Shown: positions 34,067-43,519, counted from the stretch's first letter. The stretch: 64,000 bases of DNA from an uncultured Lachnospiraceae bacterium (GCA_902476265.1 CABSCP010000012.1:1-64000); one strand, 5' to 3'. Notes: generated by a model not told the origin, from the letters alone. Program-made: numbers and translations.

Positions 34067-37000
34067 TTATTCTCCATCGCGCAAAGGTGCAAAAAGAAGC
34101 GTGATGATTTCATAGGGTTTCACCGTCACGGTGACAGGGCCTTCCTTTTTCCATTCCGTCAGCGGCCGTTCCCTCAGATCGCTCTCACAGTAAGCTTCCC
34201 ATGTGAAACCGGGGGTTACGGTGATGCGGTTGGTGCCGCCGGTGAAATCATGGAAGCGGACCGCGATATACTTTCCGTCCTCCGTTTTCTTCACCGCATC
34301 CAGTTCCACACTCTCCCGGTCAAAGGAAAGGAAGCTTTCAAAGGGCAGATTCAGGCGGCCTTCCACCGCATGCATGGGCTGGTTTAAGGCGCATGCCTCC
34401 TGCACCGTGCGGCCTTCCACAAAACTGCCGCCGTGAGGAAGCAGGGAGTAGGTAAAATAATGCATTCCCTGATCCTGGCTGTGGTCCGGGCTGGTGGCCG
34501 TTTTGATCAGGGTGATGCGCAGCACATTGTCCTTCACATCATGGCCGTATTTGCAGTCGTTTAACAGGCTGACGCCGTAACCGTATTCGGAAAGGTCCGC
34601 AAATCTGTGGGCGACGGTTTCAAATTTCGCCTGATCCCAGCTGGTGTTCCAGTGATTGGGACGGCGCACATTGCCGTACTGCACGTCAAAGGTGCCGTAG
34701 GTGGTGCGGATATCCACCGGGAACGCCGCTTTCAACAGCTGGTGCCGCTCATGGTAGTCCACTTCGGTTTCAAAGTCGATGCGTCTGTCCGCAGCGTACA
34801 GGATCATATCCTGGCTGACGGCGGAATTCATGTAATGCCACTTCATCCGGATTTTCAGGCGCACAGGCCCTTCTTCCACCACCTCATATGCGCACAGATC
34901 CGTGATTTCCCGCATTTTCTGCTGATAGAAAATGTCGATGTCCCAGGCATCGTTGCCCATGGGCTTATCCTCAAACACCTGAAGCACGTTGGCCCGCTGG
35001 CCTTTGGGCAGCACTTCCCGTTCAAACTCTTTGTCATACAGCCGTGTGATCTGACCATAGTCGTTTAAGCTCATCACATAAAAAGGCGTTTCCAGCACAT
35101 GTCCGTCCCCGCTGACTGTAAAGGGTTTGGCTGCGCCGTTTTCTTCTTCCTTCACCCAAATTTCCAGCCTGCCCATGGAAGGCACCGCTTTCGCATGCAC
35201 CAGAAGTCCCTTCTCCGTTTCCTGGGAATCCAGCTTCGTGCCGTCCTTAAGATAAGCGCTGCCTTTGGCTCCTTCCAGAAGAACCGGTCCGTCCATCATA
35301 AAGCCGTTGCTGTTGATCACCGTATAACGGCCCTTTTCCGGCTTCTGCACGTCCTCAAAAAAGGTCTGCTCCACCGCTTCCCCGATGCCGGCGATCCATT
35401 CGTAGTCTTTTTTGGAGTCCTCATACACTTCAAAAATGGAGGAGCCGGGAATGATATCGTGGAACTGGTCTGTCAGGATATGTTTCCATCCCTTTGTCAG
35501 TTCTTCCTGCTGTGCCAGGGACAGATCCCCGCCCGCCGCCAGCGCGCGCATCACCGTCAGCCACTCCGCTTCCCTGTAAAGGAGTTCCATTTTCCGGTTC
35601 ATGCGTTTGTTGTGGGCATGGCTGGTATAGGTGCCCCGGTGATATTCCAGATAAAGTTCCCCGTCCCAGACATTCACGAACTGATCCGTATTCTTCACGT
35701 TCTCTTTGAGTTTGCGGAAATATTCTCCCGCCGTGCAGGTCTTTACATTGGGCAGTCCGGGAATCCGGTCCAGTCTGCGCCGCTGTTCCAGCATATCCCG
35801 GTTGACGCCGCCGCCCCCGTCTCCGAAGCCGTAGGAAATCAGCAGGTCCTTATTCATATCCTTTTCGCTGTAACTGTCCCAGACACCTTTTACCGTCCTG
35901 GGCAGAAGGTTCCCGTTATAGGTATAAAACCAGCTGTCCGCCGGGCTGTCCGGTTCCGGTGTGGTGATGAAATGGGTGAGCACTTCGCTGCCGTCGATCC
36001 CCTTCCAGTAAAAGGTGTCGTGGGGCATTCGGTTATACTGGTTCCAGCTGATCTTGGTGGTCATGAACATATCAATGCCGGATTTCTTCAAAATCTGAGG
36101 CAGCGCCCAGGAATAGCCGAACACGTCGGGCAGCCAGAGATATTCCACCTCTTTGTCAAACTCTTCTTTGATAAATTTGCTGCCGATCAGAATCTGCCTT
36201 GTCAGGGATTCGCCGCTGGTCAGGTTGCAGTCCGCTTCCACCCACATGGCGCCGTCCGCTTCCCAGCGCCCTTGTGCAATCCGTTCCCTGATCTGCTCAT
36301 ATAATTCCGGAAAATCTTCCTTCACATATTCGTAAAGCTGAGGCTGTGTCTGCAGGAAGATATATTCCGGGAACATTTCCATCATCCGCATTACCGTGGA
36401 AAAAGAACGGGAACATTTTTCCCTGGTATTCTTTAATCTCCACAGCCATGCGATGTCGATATGGGTATGCCCCACCGCGTAAACGTTGATATCGGAGCGT
36501 TTGCCCATGGCGTCAATCTTTTCATTCAGCATGTCATCCGCCTGTGCCACGGATTCGTAGAAAGTTTCGCTCCCCGGGTAAGACCAGTCAATGCAGTGCA
36601 TCGCGCGGTCCAGATTGGCCAGCAGGTCATGCTTTACCGGATCGTTTTCGGAAAGCTGTGCCACGGTTTTGAGTACCATATCGGACATATAATATAAATC
36701 GTCCGTCTTTTCATCCAGCCATCCGAATTTCGCCCTTTTCAGCTTATGCTCCATCTCCTTGGGCAGGCCGCCGCCCTCCAGACCGGACCACAGGCGGAAG
36801 GTAAGGCTTAACTTCCGGCCGTACATGGATTCCTTAAAAAAGACTTCCTTGTGGTTGACATCCACACCCTGATAGGGTTCCCCGTCAATATACAGAAGGG
36901 ATTCAAAACCGGAATTGTTTCCCGCTCCGGTAAAGCCGAAGTCAAACACGCCGACCGCCCTTCTGCCCTTCCATTCGGCAGGAATTTCCACCTCGGTGTG

Positions 37001-37204
37001 CAGCCAGAGATACTTGTCCCTGCCGGCCCAGTTCTCTCCGATTTTCATGACGTTCCAGCCCTCAAAGCAGTCCGGCACCTCCGGATTCACAACGCCCTGG
37101 GTATCCTCCGCCGCCAAAAACTTTTCTATTGCGGTCACATCCCGGTATCGGTATTCCTCCAGTTCGCGGGTGCGCCCCTCCAGTTTTCTGTCTGTAAAAA
37201 ACAT
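34067..37204 (-). CDS. GH38 alpha-mannosidase
   Basis: Family 38 retaining alpha-mannosidase, 1045 residues from ATG 37204 (AGGAGG 7 nt upstream; the TTG two codons earlier is rejected). The zinc site GHTHIDIAWLW has His246, His248-type ligands and Asp250, and the catalytic nucleophile is Asp360 in LWLPDVFGYSWALP. The alpha-mannosidase middle domain (DQFHDIIPGSSI, about 590-600) and the C-terminal beta domains (DIDIFYQQKMREI; VDIRTTYGTFDVQYGNVRRP) follow. No signal peptide, so cytoplasmic, acting on imported mannosides. The YesM/YesN pair and LplABC transport lie just downstream on the same strand. It complements GH125. Confidence 0.93.
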   Translation of the reverse strand: MFFTDRKLEGRTRELEEYRYRDVTAIEKFLAAEDTQGVVNPEVPDCFEGWNVMKIGENWAGRDKYLWLHTEVEIPAEWKGRRAVGVFDFGFTGAGNNSGFESLLYIDGEPYQGVDVNHKEVFFKESMYGRKLSLTFRLWSGLEGGGLPKEMEHKLKRAKFGWLDEKTDDLYYMSDMVLKTVAQLSENDPVKHDLLANLDRAMHCIDWSYPGSETFYESVAQADDMLNEKIDAMGKRSDINVYAVGHTHIDIAWLWRLKNTREKCSRSFSTVMRMMEMFPEYIFLQTQPQLYEYVKEDFPELYEQIRERIAQGRWEADGAMWVEADCNLTSGESLTRQILIGSKFIKEEFDKEVEYLWLPDVFGYSWALPQILKKSGIDMFMTTKISWNQYNRMPHDTFYWKGIDGSEVLTHFITTPEPDSPADSWFYTYNGNLLPRTVKGVWDSYSEKDMNKDLLISYGFGDGGGGVNRDMLEQRRRLDRIPGLPNVKTCTAGEYFRKLKENVKNTDQFVNVWDGELYLEYHRGTYTSHAHNKRMNRKMELLYREAEWLTVMRALAAGGDLSLAQQEELTKGWKHILTDQFHDIIPGSSIFEVYEDSKKDYEWIAGIGEAVEQTFFEDVQKPEKGRYTVINSNGFMMDGPVLLEGAKGSAYLKDGTKLDSQETEKGLLVHAKAVPSMGRLEIWVKEEENGAAKPFTVSGDGHVLETPFYVMSLNDYGQITRLYDKEFEREVLPKGQRANVLQVFEDKPMGNDAWDIDIFYQQKMREITDLCAYEVVEEGPVRLKIRMKWHYMNSAVSQDMILYAADRRIDFETEVDYHERHQLLKAAFPVDIRTTYGTFDVQYGNVRRPNHWNTSWDQAKFETVAHRFADLSEYGYGVSLLNDCKYGHDVKDNVLRITLIKTATSPDHSQDQGMHYFTYSLLPHGGSFVEGRTVQEACALNQPMHAVEGRLNLPFESFLSFDRESVELDAVKKTEDGKYIAVRFHDFTGGTNRITVTPGFTWEAYCESDLRERPLTEWKKEGPVTVTVKPYEIITLLFAPLRDGE

Positions 37205-37328
37205 CTGCAATCCTCCTGATGAAAGGTAATTTTTTTGGTTGAATGGGCAATGCCCTTCTGACGGTATTATCCTATCCTATTTCCTGCTTCAAAACAACAT
37301 ATAAAATTCTATATTTAATGTAAAAAAA

Positions 37329-40145
37329 TCAGTTCTCATCGTTCCATTCTTTTTTGCCCGGACGCACCTGCTCCACCATTTCCGTCAGTTCTTCCGGCAG
37401 ATGATCGAACAGATAATTCTTTCCGCTTCCATGAGACTCTTCTCTTTGGGAATCCTCTCCCTGTTTTTTCTCCCAGGTTTCCCGAATCTGTTTCTGCGTC
37501 AGTTCCACCTCATCCCACAGTTCTCTGGCGGACATCCGCCGGGCGCCCTGCCCATAGATAATGACCTGCTCCAGGGCATCCGAAGTGGCCACCGTGACGG
37601 TGGCTTTATGGCCGATTTTATGCACGGTCTTTTCAATATACTGGTCTGCCGTTTCCGCTTCTTTCGTAAATACCACATGGATGTTGTGGTATTTCTGCAC
37701 GCTGCCCTGACCGCCCTCCACCCGATAGGCGTCAAAGACCAGAATCAGGGTACAGCGGTGAAATCCCTGGTAATTGCAGAGTACATCCATCAGCTTATTC
37801 CGTGCGCTCTCAATATTGACTTTTGACAGTTCCCGCAGATCCTCCCAGGCGAAAATGATATTATAGCCATCCACCAGAAGATATTCTTCCGCCGGTTTTG
37901 CATCCGACTTCTGTACATATGCTTTTTCTGTCGTGGAGGTTTTTCCGAAGGTCCGGGATACAGCGCCCTGATTCCGCTTTTTATAGCCGTTTTTTTCCCG
38001 TTTCACCGTTCCGTAGGTGCGGTTAAAAATCTCTTCCAGCTCTTCCTCGCTCACGCTTTCGGGAAGGGCCCCCTCTCGGCGGGATGCCGGCTGTTTTTCC
38101 GTCCCCTCTGTTTGAACGGTTTCTTCCTCTTTTTCCGGTTTCAGGCAGCTTTCCAGATGCATATACCGTGCTGCCTGATCCCAGGGGACCACAAAACCCG
38201 CGCCGTGGGCACAGAATACGGAGCCTGAGGGGTTTTCCGTATCCCCTTCCGGATCATAACCTGCAAGCGCGAGCACCTCTTCCGGATTGTGGCATGGTTC
38301 ATATCCTCTCAGCGTACAGGCCAGCCTTCCCCGTCCCTTTGTGTACGCCGTCACCTCCCGCTGATAGCCCCTCATGTTCACCACCGGCGCGCTGCCGGTC
38401 AGGACAGAAAATTCCCCTTCCTGCCGGGGTGTATCGAAACGGCCCTTCATCCGTTGAATATCGGTCATGGCCCGGCCCATATTTCCCGCGGGCACTTCCA
38501 GCCGGAAATCATAGACCGGTTCCAAAATCACTCCTTTCGCCTGCATGAGGCCCTGGCGCAGGGCCCGGTAAGTAGCCTGCCTGAAATCCCCGCCCTCCGT
38601 ATGTTTGATATGGGCCCGTCCCGTCAAAAGGGTGATTTTCATATCCGTGATTTCCGCGCCGATGAGCACGCCTTTGTGCTTTTTCTCCTCCAGATGCGTC
38701 AGCACCAGGCGCTGCCAGTTTTTATCGAGCACGTCTTCGCTGCAGGAGGAGGCAAACTGCAGCCCCGCCCCCCGTTCCAGAGGCTCCAGACAAAGATGCA
38801 CTTCCGCATAATGGCGCAGCGGTTCAAAATGCCCCACACCCTCCACTCTATTTTCTATGGTCTCCCGGTAAACGATGCTGCCCTCTCCAAATTCCGCCCA
38901 TACGCCGAAACGCTCCCGGATCTGGTGCTTTAACACTTCCATCTGCACCTCTCCCATGACCTGCGCATGGATCTCCCCGGAATTTTCCTCCCAGACAACG
39001 GAAAGCTCCGGCTCTTCCTCTTCCAGCTGCTTCAGTTTTAAAAACATGCCATGTACGTCACAGTCTTCCGGCAGCCCGATCCGGTAAGTCAGGACAGGTT
39101 CCAGCACCGGCAGCACAGGTTCGGTTTCCGTCCCCAGCCCCTGCCCGGCAAACGTCTTTGTCAGCCCTGTCACGGCGCAGATGCTGCCCGCCTCTGCCTC
39201 CGGCACACTGCGATAACCGTCCCCCGAATAAATCCTCACCTGATCTGCCTTTTCCTCCCAGACTTCTTCCCCGCCGCTCTCTTCCCGGCGGTTGGACAAA
39301 AGCATTTTCACTTTCAGGCTGCCTCCGGTGATCTTCATATGGGTCAGTCGGTTTCCCTGCTCATCCCGGGTGATTTTAAAAATCCTCGCCCCGAAACGAT
39401 CCGGGTATTCTTTCGGCTTCATCAAAGTGCGCAGCCCCCATAGCAGTTCGTCCACACCGAAAAGCTTTAATGCCGATCCGAAAAAGCAGGGGAAAACCTT
39501 CCTCTCCCTCACCAGTTCGGCAACCTCTTCCATGCCGACGGGTTCCCCCTCCAGATACCGTTCCAGAAGCGCGTCTTCACACATGGCAATGTTTTCCCAG
39601 AAATCTGCCGGAAAATCCGGCTGTTTGCCGCCTTCCTCTTTGGCATCGGAAAAAAGCACACACCCCTCATCCAGACGGGACTGCAGTTCCTTCATGAGCC
39701 GCTCCGTTTCAGTCCCCTCCTGATCCATCTTGTTGACGAACAAAAAAGTGGGGATCCGGTATCGCTTCAACAGCCGCCACAGCGTTTCCACATGCCCCTG
39801 CACGCCGTCCGCACCGCTGATCACCACCACGGCATAGTCCAGCACCTGCAGCGTCCGTTCCATTTCCGCGGAAAAATCCACGTGTCCCGGCGTATCCAGA
39901 AGGGTCACTTCATAATCGCCCAGCGCAATACAGGCCTGTTTGGAAAAAATAGTGATTCCCCTGGCCCGTTCCATTTCATCCGTATCCAGAAACGCATCCT
40001 GATGATCCACTCTGCCCAGTTTCCTGATGCTCCCGGTTTTATATAAAAGGCTCTCCGCCAGGGTGGTTTTCCCCGCGTCTACATGGGCCAGCAGACCCAT
40101 GCAAATATGTTTTACCGGCTTTTTTTCTTCCGCCTGTCCGCCCAT
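37329..40145 (-). CDS. TetM/EF-G-like translation GTPase fused to a Rae1/YacP-type NYN nuclease
   Basis: A 938-residue two-part protein. Residues about 10-690 form a ribosomal translocation-factor GTPase of the TetM/TetO/EF-G kind: G1 AHVDAGKT (20-27), RGITI switch I (62-66), DTPGH (84-88), NKMD (138-141) and GSA G5, then domains II-V ending in REVTAYTKGRGRLACTLRGYEPC. After a charged linker (about 680-750) comes a NYN domain (about 754-890) with all four acidic motifs of the YacP/Rae1 ribonucleases: VDGYNII (Asp759), VFDA (Asp805), TADQYIEK (Asp834) and ATSD (Asp856). Rae1 is known to cut mRNA in the ribosomal A site, the same site where TetM-like GTPases bind. AGGAGG lies 8 nt before ATG 40145. 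It is monocistronic. The role is inferred, not known; simple tetracycline resistance is less likely because of the fused nuclease. Confidence 0.85.
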   Translation of the reverse strand: MGGQAEEKKPVKHICMGLLAHVDAGKTTLAESLLYKTGSIRKLGRVDHQDAFLDTDEMERARGITIFSKQACIALGDYEVTLLDTPGHVDFSAEMERTLQVLDYAVVVISGADGVQGHVETLWRLLKRYRIPTFLFVNKMDQEGTETERLMKELQSRLDEGCVLFSDAKEEGGKQPDFPADFWENIAMCEDALLERYLEGEPVGMEEVAELVRERKVFPCFFGSALKLFGVDELLWGLRTLMKPKEYPDRFGARIFKITRDEQGNRLTHMKITGGSLKVKMLLSNRREESGGEEVWEEKADQVRIYSGDGYRSVPEAEAGSICAVTGLTKTFAGQGLGTETEPVLPVLEPVLTYRIGLPEDCDVHGMFLKLKQLEEEEPELSVVWEENSGEIHAQVMGEVQMEVLKHQIRERFGVWAEFGEGSIVYRETIENRVEGVGHFEPLRHYAEVHLCLEPLERGAGLQFASSCSEDVLDKNWQRLVLTHLEEKKHKGVLIGAEITDMKITLLTGRAHIKHTEGGDFRQATYRALRQGLMQAKGVILEPVYDFRLEVPAGNMGRAMTDIQRMKGRFDTPRQEGEFSVLTGSAPVVNMRGYQREVTAYTKGRGRLACTLRGYEPCHNPEEVLALAGYDPEGDTENPSGSVFCAHGAGFVVPWDQAARYMHLESCLKPEKEEETVQTEGTEKQPASRREGALPESVSEEELEEIFNRTYGTVKREKNGYKKRNQGAVSRTFGKTSTTEKAYVQKSDAKPAEEYLLVDGYNIIFAWEDLRELSKVNIESARNKLMDVLCNYQGFHRCTLILVFDAYRVEGGQGSVQKYHNIHVVFTKEAETADQYIEKTVHKIGHKATVTVATSDALEQVIIYGQGARRMSARELWDEVELTQKQIRETWEKKQGEDSQREESHGSGKNYLFDHLPEELTEMVEQVRPGKKEWNDEN

Positions 40146-40241
40146 CTAAAAGGCCTCCTGTCACCAAAATATACTTTTTAAAGTATATCACAGGAAGAAG
40201 CGGCCGTCGAGATGCCGCTTTCGGATCAGAGACCGATTTCT

Positions 40242-42458
40242 TTACCCGGACGCCGCTTTGCCAAACAAAATCCAAGTGCCCGCAAAGTAGCTGCAAAGAA
40301 GCGCTCCTGCAATTGTCAGCACCAGAAAAACCTGCTGCATCAATTTGAAAATTCCGATATACACGTTAATCTGAACAGAAAAGCCCAAAAATACAAAGCC
40401 AAAAAAAGCGGCGGATAGAATAAGCGCCAGTCCCACCGGTACCCCAAACCATATTCCCAGCTGCTTTAACACAAGCTTTTGGATTTCCTTTTCTTCCACC
40501 CCAATGTTTCTCAAAACCTGAAACCGGTATTTGTATTGATCCGAATCCGATAACTGCTGTAAGGATAAAATGGTAAAACAGATGACAAACAGGATAACCG
40601 CGCTGTAGGTGAGTCCGGTCTGCATGACAAAGATTGCAGCGGATACATCGTTCCTTTCTATAGTCCGGGTTGTGATGGAATGATTTTCCTGTTCTTCTTT
40701 TGGCCAATGCTCCTTAAAAACGGACTCCATCTGTTTTGCAGCCTCATAGGGGACGGGCTTTTGCGTGATGATATACCGGTAAGAATTGGCAGGAAGCAAA
40801 TTTTCAGCGATTGCATCCGGCACCACACAGATGATATTTTGAAAATTATACAGATCCTCCCCCAGTTCCTCTGTTCTGGCCGAAACTGCGGCAAGCTGTA
40901 AAGTCCCGGCATCCGTATGGATGACCTCATGCTCTCCAAGATAAGATTGCATGGATTTTTCCGGCGTAACCGACAGCCATTGCGTGGTGTATTCGTTCTC
41001 CGCCAGGGAAATCCGTTCATATCCCAGCATTTTCAGCAAATGATTATAGTCGGATAAAGAAATCGCTGTGACCGGATAATCGTATCGTCTATTTTCCCCG
41101 GCCTGTCTGGTAAAATCGGTTTTCTCCAGAAAACAGGTGACAAACGAACATTCCTCACGAATATCGATTCCTTTTTCCTGAAGGAAATCGGATAAAAAGG
41201 TATCGTCCCTATGCAAAAGTCCCTCCGTTGTCTCCTCCCCTGTACACTCAGAAAATATCTGGATATCATAAATAGCCCTTCTTTCCAAAAAGCCCTGTGA
41301 CCACCCCACAAGGACCGGGGTTAGAAGGAACAGCCAAACTGACAGCGTTAAGGTTAAACAAATCAACGTCATCGAAAGCGTATTTGTCTGCAGTTTTGAC
41401 AGAAGCTGCCCAAAAAGGAAAAGATTTTCCCCCCGATACTTCACTTTTAAAGAACGTTTTCGAAGCGCTGCCAAGCCGTTGGTGAACAGAATAAAGAACA
41501 GACTGACAATAAAAACAAGGCACCAGCACAAAAACACCATATAAAGGTTAAATGCCCCTTTGTCCATTGGCAGCGCATAACAGGTTTTCAAACCGGGCAG
41601 CAATCCCACGGTTATCAGTTCCATGAGACCAATCAGCGCACTGACCACCAGGAGCTTTTCCGGCTTCCTTGGTCTGCTTTTTTGCAGCAGAAGAACATTA
41701 CATCCCGCCATCAGAAACGGGAGGACCATACATGCGCTGCTCCACGCCTTCACTGCCGGTAAAAACTGTGGGGTAAAATAATAGGACAACGTCCGGATTC
41801 CATAGATCCCCATCAATCCATGGACGAACAGATTCACAACAATAACTTTATGTATCCATGCACAGGAAGCATCGGCATCCTCGTTTTTCCTGTCCGCATT
41901 CAGCATGTCAATCATTTTTATTTTTCTGATGGCGCGTACCTGAAACAGGCCGGCCGCCCCGAAGCAAAGTAAGAAAAATACGCCGGTCAGAAATACGGTA
42001 TCCGGAAAAAGCATAAAGGAAAATTGAAACGGCTTGTGATACATGTGCAGCAGCATGGCGGTGATCAGCTGGGAAAACACAACGCCCAGCCCAATTCCCA
42101 TGAAGAGAGCAAGAAGTCCCATGACCGAAGTTTCCGCAAAAAAAATCCAGGCTGCCGCTGTGGTTTCCATGCCGATTATGCTTTGTATAGCAAACTCTTT
42201 TTGACGCTTGCGGATCATAAACCGATTGACGTAGCGCACCAGGAATATAAGCAGTGTTGTAATGCCAATAATTACCAGCTTCATTCCGCTGCCCAAAACC
42301 TGTATGTCAAATTCTGCTCCGATTTCCGGTTGATAATATTTACTGGAAATGGAAAGGAATGCATAAAACAGGGAAGTACAGGCTGTGAGCGTAATGATAT
42401 AGATCAGATAATCTTTGACCGACTTTTTCACATTTTTCAGGACCAATTTAACATACAT
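40242..42458 (-). CDS. BceB-like FtsX-type ABC permease, orphan
   Basis: A 738-residue membrane protein with ten helices, two FtsX-like domains and a large extracellular domain (about 395-595), the plan of BceB/VraG antimicrobial-peptide sensing and detoxifying permeases. The N-terminus (VLKNVKKSVKDYLIYIITLTACTSLFYAF) and the KRQKEFAIQSIIGM motif are typical. Such permeases work with a BceA-type ATPase and a BceS/BceR pair, none of which lies next to it here; the upstream side is 460 bp of non-coding DNA and the downstream gene is unrelated. A BceR-like box lies at 42547-42560. Confidence 0.85.
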   Translation of the reverse strand: MYVKLVLKNVKKSVKDYLIYIITLTACTSLFYAFLSISSKYYQPEIGAEFDIQVLGSGMKLVIIGITTLLIFLVRYVNRFMIRKRQKEFAIQSIIGMETTAAAWIFFAETSVMGLLALFMGIGLGVVFSQLITAMLLHMYHKPFQFSFMLFPDTVFLTGVFFLLCFGAAGLFQVRAIRKIKMIDMLNADRKNEDADASCAWIHKVIVVNLFVHGLMGIYGIRTLSYYFTPQFLPAVKAWSSACMVLPFLMAGCNVLLLQKSRPRKPEKLLVVSALIGLMELITVGLLPGLKTCYALPMDKGAFNLYMVFLCWCLVFIVSLFFILFTNGLAALRKRSLKVKYRGENLFLFGQLLSKLQTNTLSMTLICLTLTLSVWLFLLTPVLVGWSQGFLERRAIYDIQIFSECTGEETTEGLLHRDDTFLSDFLQEKGIDIREECSFVTCFLEKTDFTRQAGENRRYDYPVTAISLSDYNHLLKMLGYERISLAENEYTTQWLSVTPEKSMQSYLGEHEVIHTDAGTLQLAAVSARTEELGEDLYNFQNIICVVPDAIAENLLPANSYRYIITQKPVPYEAAKQMESVFKEHWPKEEQENHSITTRTIERNDVSAAIFVMQTGLTYSAVILFVICFTILSLQQLSDSDQYKYRFQVLRNIGVEEKEIQKLVLKQLGIWFGVPVGLALILSAAFFGFVFLGFSVQINVYIGIFKLMQQVFLVLTIAGALLCSYFAGTWILFGKAASG

Positions 42459-42543
42459 CTCTGGCGCCTCCTCCCATCATTCCCACCTTTCTTCCTATTG
42501 TAAACGAAAACAAACATCGTTCGTATCCTGTTTTCTAACAAAG

Positions 42544-42563
42544 TTCTTACAAAAACGTAAGAA
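42544..42563 (-). promoter_or_regulatory. Possible BceR-type operator before the orphan permease
   Basis: A 7-bp inverted repeat TTCTTAC / GTAAGAA. Its core TTACA-N4-CGTAA (42547-42560) differs at one base from the TNACA-N4-TGTAA box described for Firmicute BceR-like regulators. It is about 90 nt before the permease start, a sensible place for an activator site. Confidence 0.5.
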
Positions 42564-42840
42564 GTGCAGGGCTGACGTGGCCCTGTAATCGCATCTACCC
42601 GTTTCATCAAGCCGCCTCATGCCCTTGCGTACTTATTTGTTTTCTCATACATCTCACACACAAACCTCAATTTAGTCATTTCTTTCAAAATGACTAAATT
42701 GGGGGCATAATGCTAAATTGATATACTCCAAATAAATGAGAAACAGAAAGACGTTATGGAACCGAATACGATTATGTCATCCCCTGTAAAACAGCATTCT
42801 TTCAGAATAAACAATATCCGGCAGCAGAGCTGCCAAATAC
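42564..42840. other. Non-coding gap with a 14-bp palindrome
   Basis: No gene is seen between the permease leader and the first cold-shock terminator. The main feature is a perfect 14-bp inverted repeat CAATTTAGTCATTT / AAATGACTAAATTG (42668-42681 and 42688-42701) with a 6-nt loop and no T-run after it, so it looks more like an operator or an RNA stem than a terminator. Confidence 0.5.
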
Positions 42841-42869
42841 AAAAAACGGGCGCCCATTCGGGCACCCGT
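42841..42869 (-). terminator. Terminator of cold-shock gene 1
   Basis: Stem ACGGGTGCCC / GGGCGCCCGT on the minus strand with a GAAT loop and TTTTT after it, 50 nt downstream of the gene. Confidence 0.85.
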
Positions 42870-42920
42870 CAATTCGCTTCTCTAATACGGCTTCATATTA
42901 TGCAGCCGCGTTCGGAAACC

Positions 42921-43133
42921 TTATGCTCTGCAAACGTTAACTGCTCTGAGCTTTCTGGAATCCTTAGGATCGCTTTCGATATCGAAAGTAACTTTCTCGC
43001 CTTCTTCCAGAGTCTTGAAGCCGTCTGTCTGGATTGCGGAGAAATGTACGAATACGTCCTCTCCGTTTGCATCGTTGGTGATGAAACCATATCCTTTGCT
43101 GGAATTAAACCATTTTACTGTACCGTTATTCAT
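42921..43133 (-). CDS. Cold-shock protein 1 (CspA family)
   Basis: A 70-residue single cold-shock domain that binds single-stranded RNA and DNA and melts RNA structure. RNP1 is KGYGFIT and RNP2 is VFVHFSAI; the start MNNGTVKWFNSSKG is typical. AGGAGG precedes the ATG. It differs from the second copy (43520) at about a dozen positions, and both have about 180-nt leaders with shared blocks, so they arose by duplication of the whole unit. Confidence 0.95.
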   Translation of the reverse strand: MNNGTVKWFNSSKGYGFITNDANGEDVFVHFSAIQTDGFKTLEEGEKVTFDIESDPKDSRKLRAVNVCRA

Positions 43134-43317
43134 TTTACAGTACCTCCTGATAATTATTTAGATCAATTGGAAATCTTTACCGGTGTGCCATACGGGCCAG
43201 GGACCTATTCGTGCTCTGCCTTTCGAACTCTATCCGTAAAAAAATGACCGTACATACAAGTCATCTGAAGAAAAGGAAGACTTATAAAGTACAGCCAGTT
43301 CTAAATTCAAATTGATT
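43134..43317 (-). promoter_or_regulatory. Long 5' leader and promoter of cold-shock gene 1
   Basis: About 184 nt with blocks shared with the csp2 leader: a 26-bp identical block at 43292-43317, an ACGGAT box preceded by a T-run (about 43231-43250), a CCTGGCCCGT block and GATC before the ribosome site. The shared distal block contains TTGAAT (43305-43310) with TTATAA 17 bp away (43282-43287), a possible promoter. Long structured leaders are usual for csp genes and control mRNA stability and translation in the cold. The remaining space up to 43457 shows no gene. Confidence 0.55.
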
Positions 43318-43457
43318 CTTTAGGTATAATAACATTAATCGGCTCATTTGGCAAGACCTTTTTTTATTATTTTTCTCCGCGTTTTTTCTCCGCCAAAACA
43401 CTCCCTTGTCTAATGAAGATAAGCCTTTTGTGCAAATGAGGATCACAGGAAATCTCC

Positions 43458-43488
43458 AAAAAACGGATGCCCTTTCGGACATCCGTTT
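43458..43488 (-). terminator. Terminator of cold-shock gene 2
   Basis: Perfect 12-bp-type stem AAACGGATGTCC / GGGCATCCGTTT (one G-C/C offset) with a GAAA loop and a T-run on the minus strand; same design as the csp1 terminator. Confidence 0.8.
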
Positions 43489-43519
43489 CTCTTATGGACC
43501 AGCGGTCCCTTCCTTTTAG

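Noticed and set aside
35099..36304. Open frame of 401 codons opposite the GH38 gene
   Set aside because: Antisense shadow in GC-rich DNA; no domain, and the opposite strand encodes a complete mannosidase.
37329..40145. Plain tetracycline-resistance gene (tetM-like)
   Set aside because: The GTPase part fits the wider family, but the extra NYN nuclease domain and chromosomal, non-mobile context make a resistance call unsafe.
43282..43482. 66-codon frame on the minus strand between the two cold-shock genes
   Set aside because: It covers the csp1 promoter area and the csp2 terminator and has no ribosome site.
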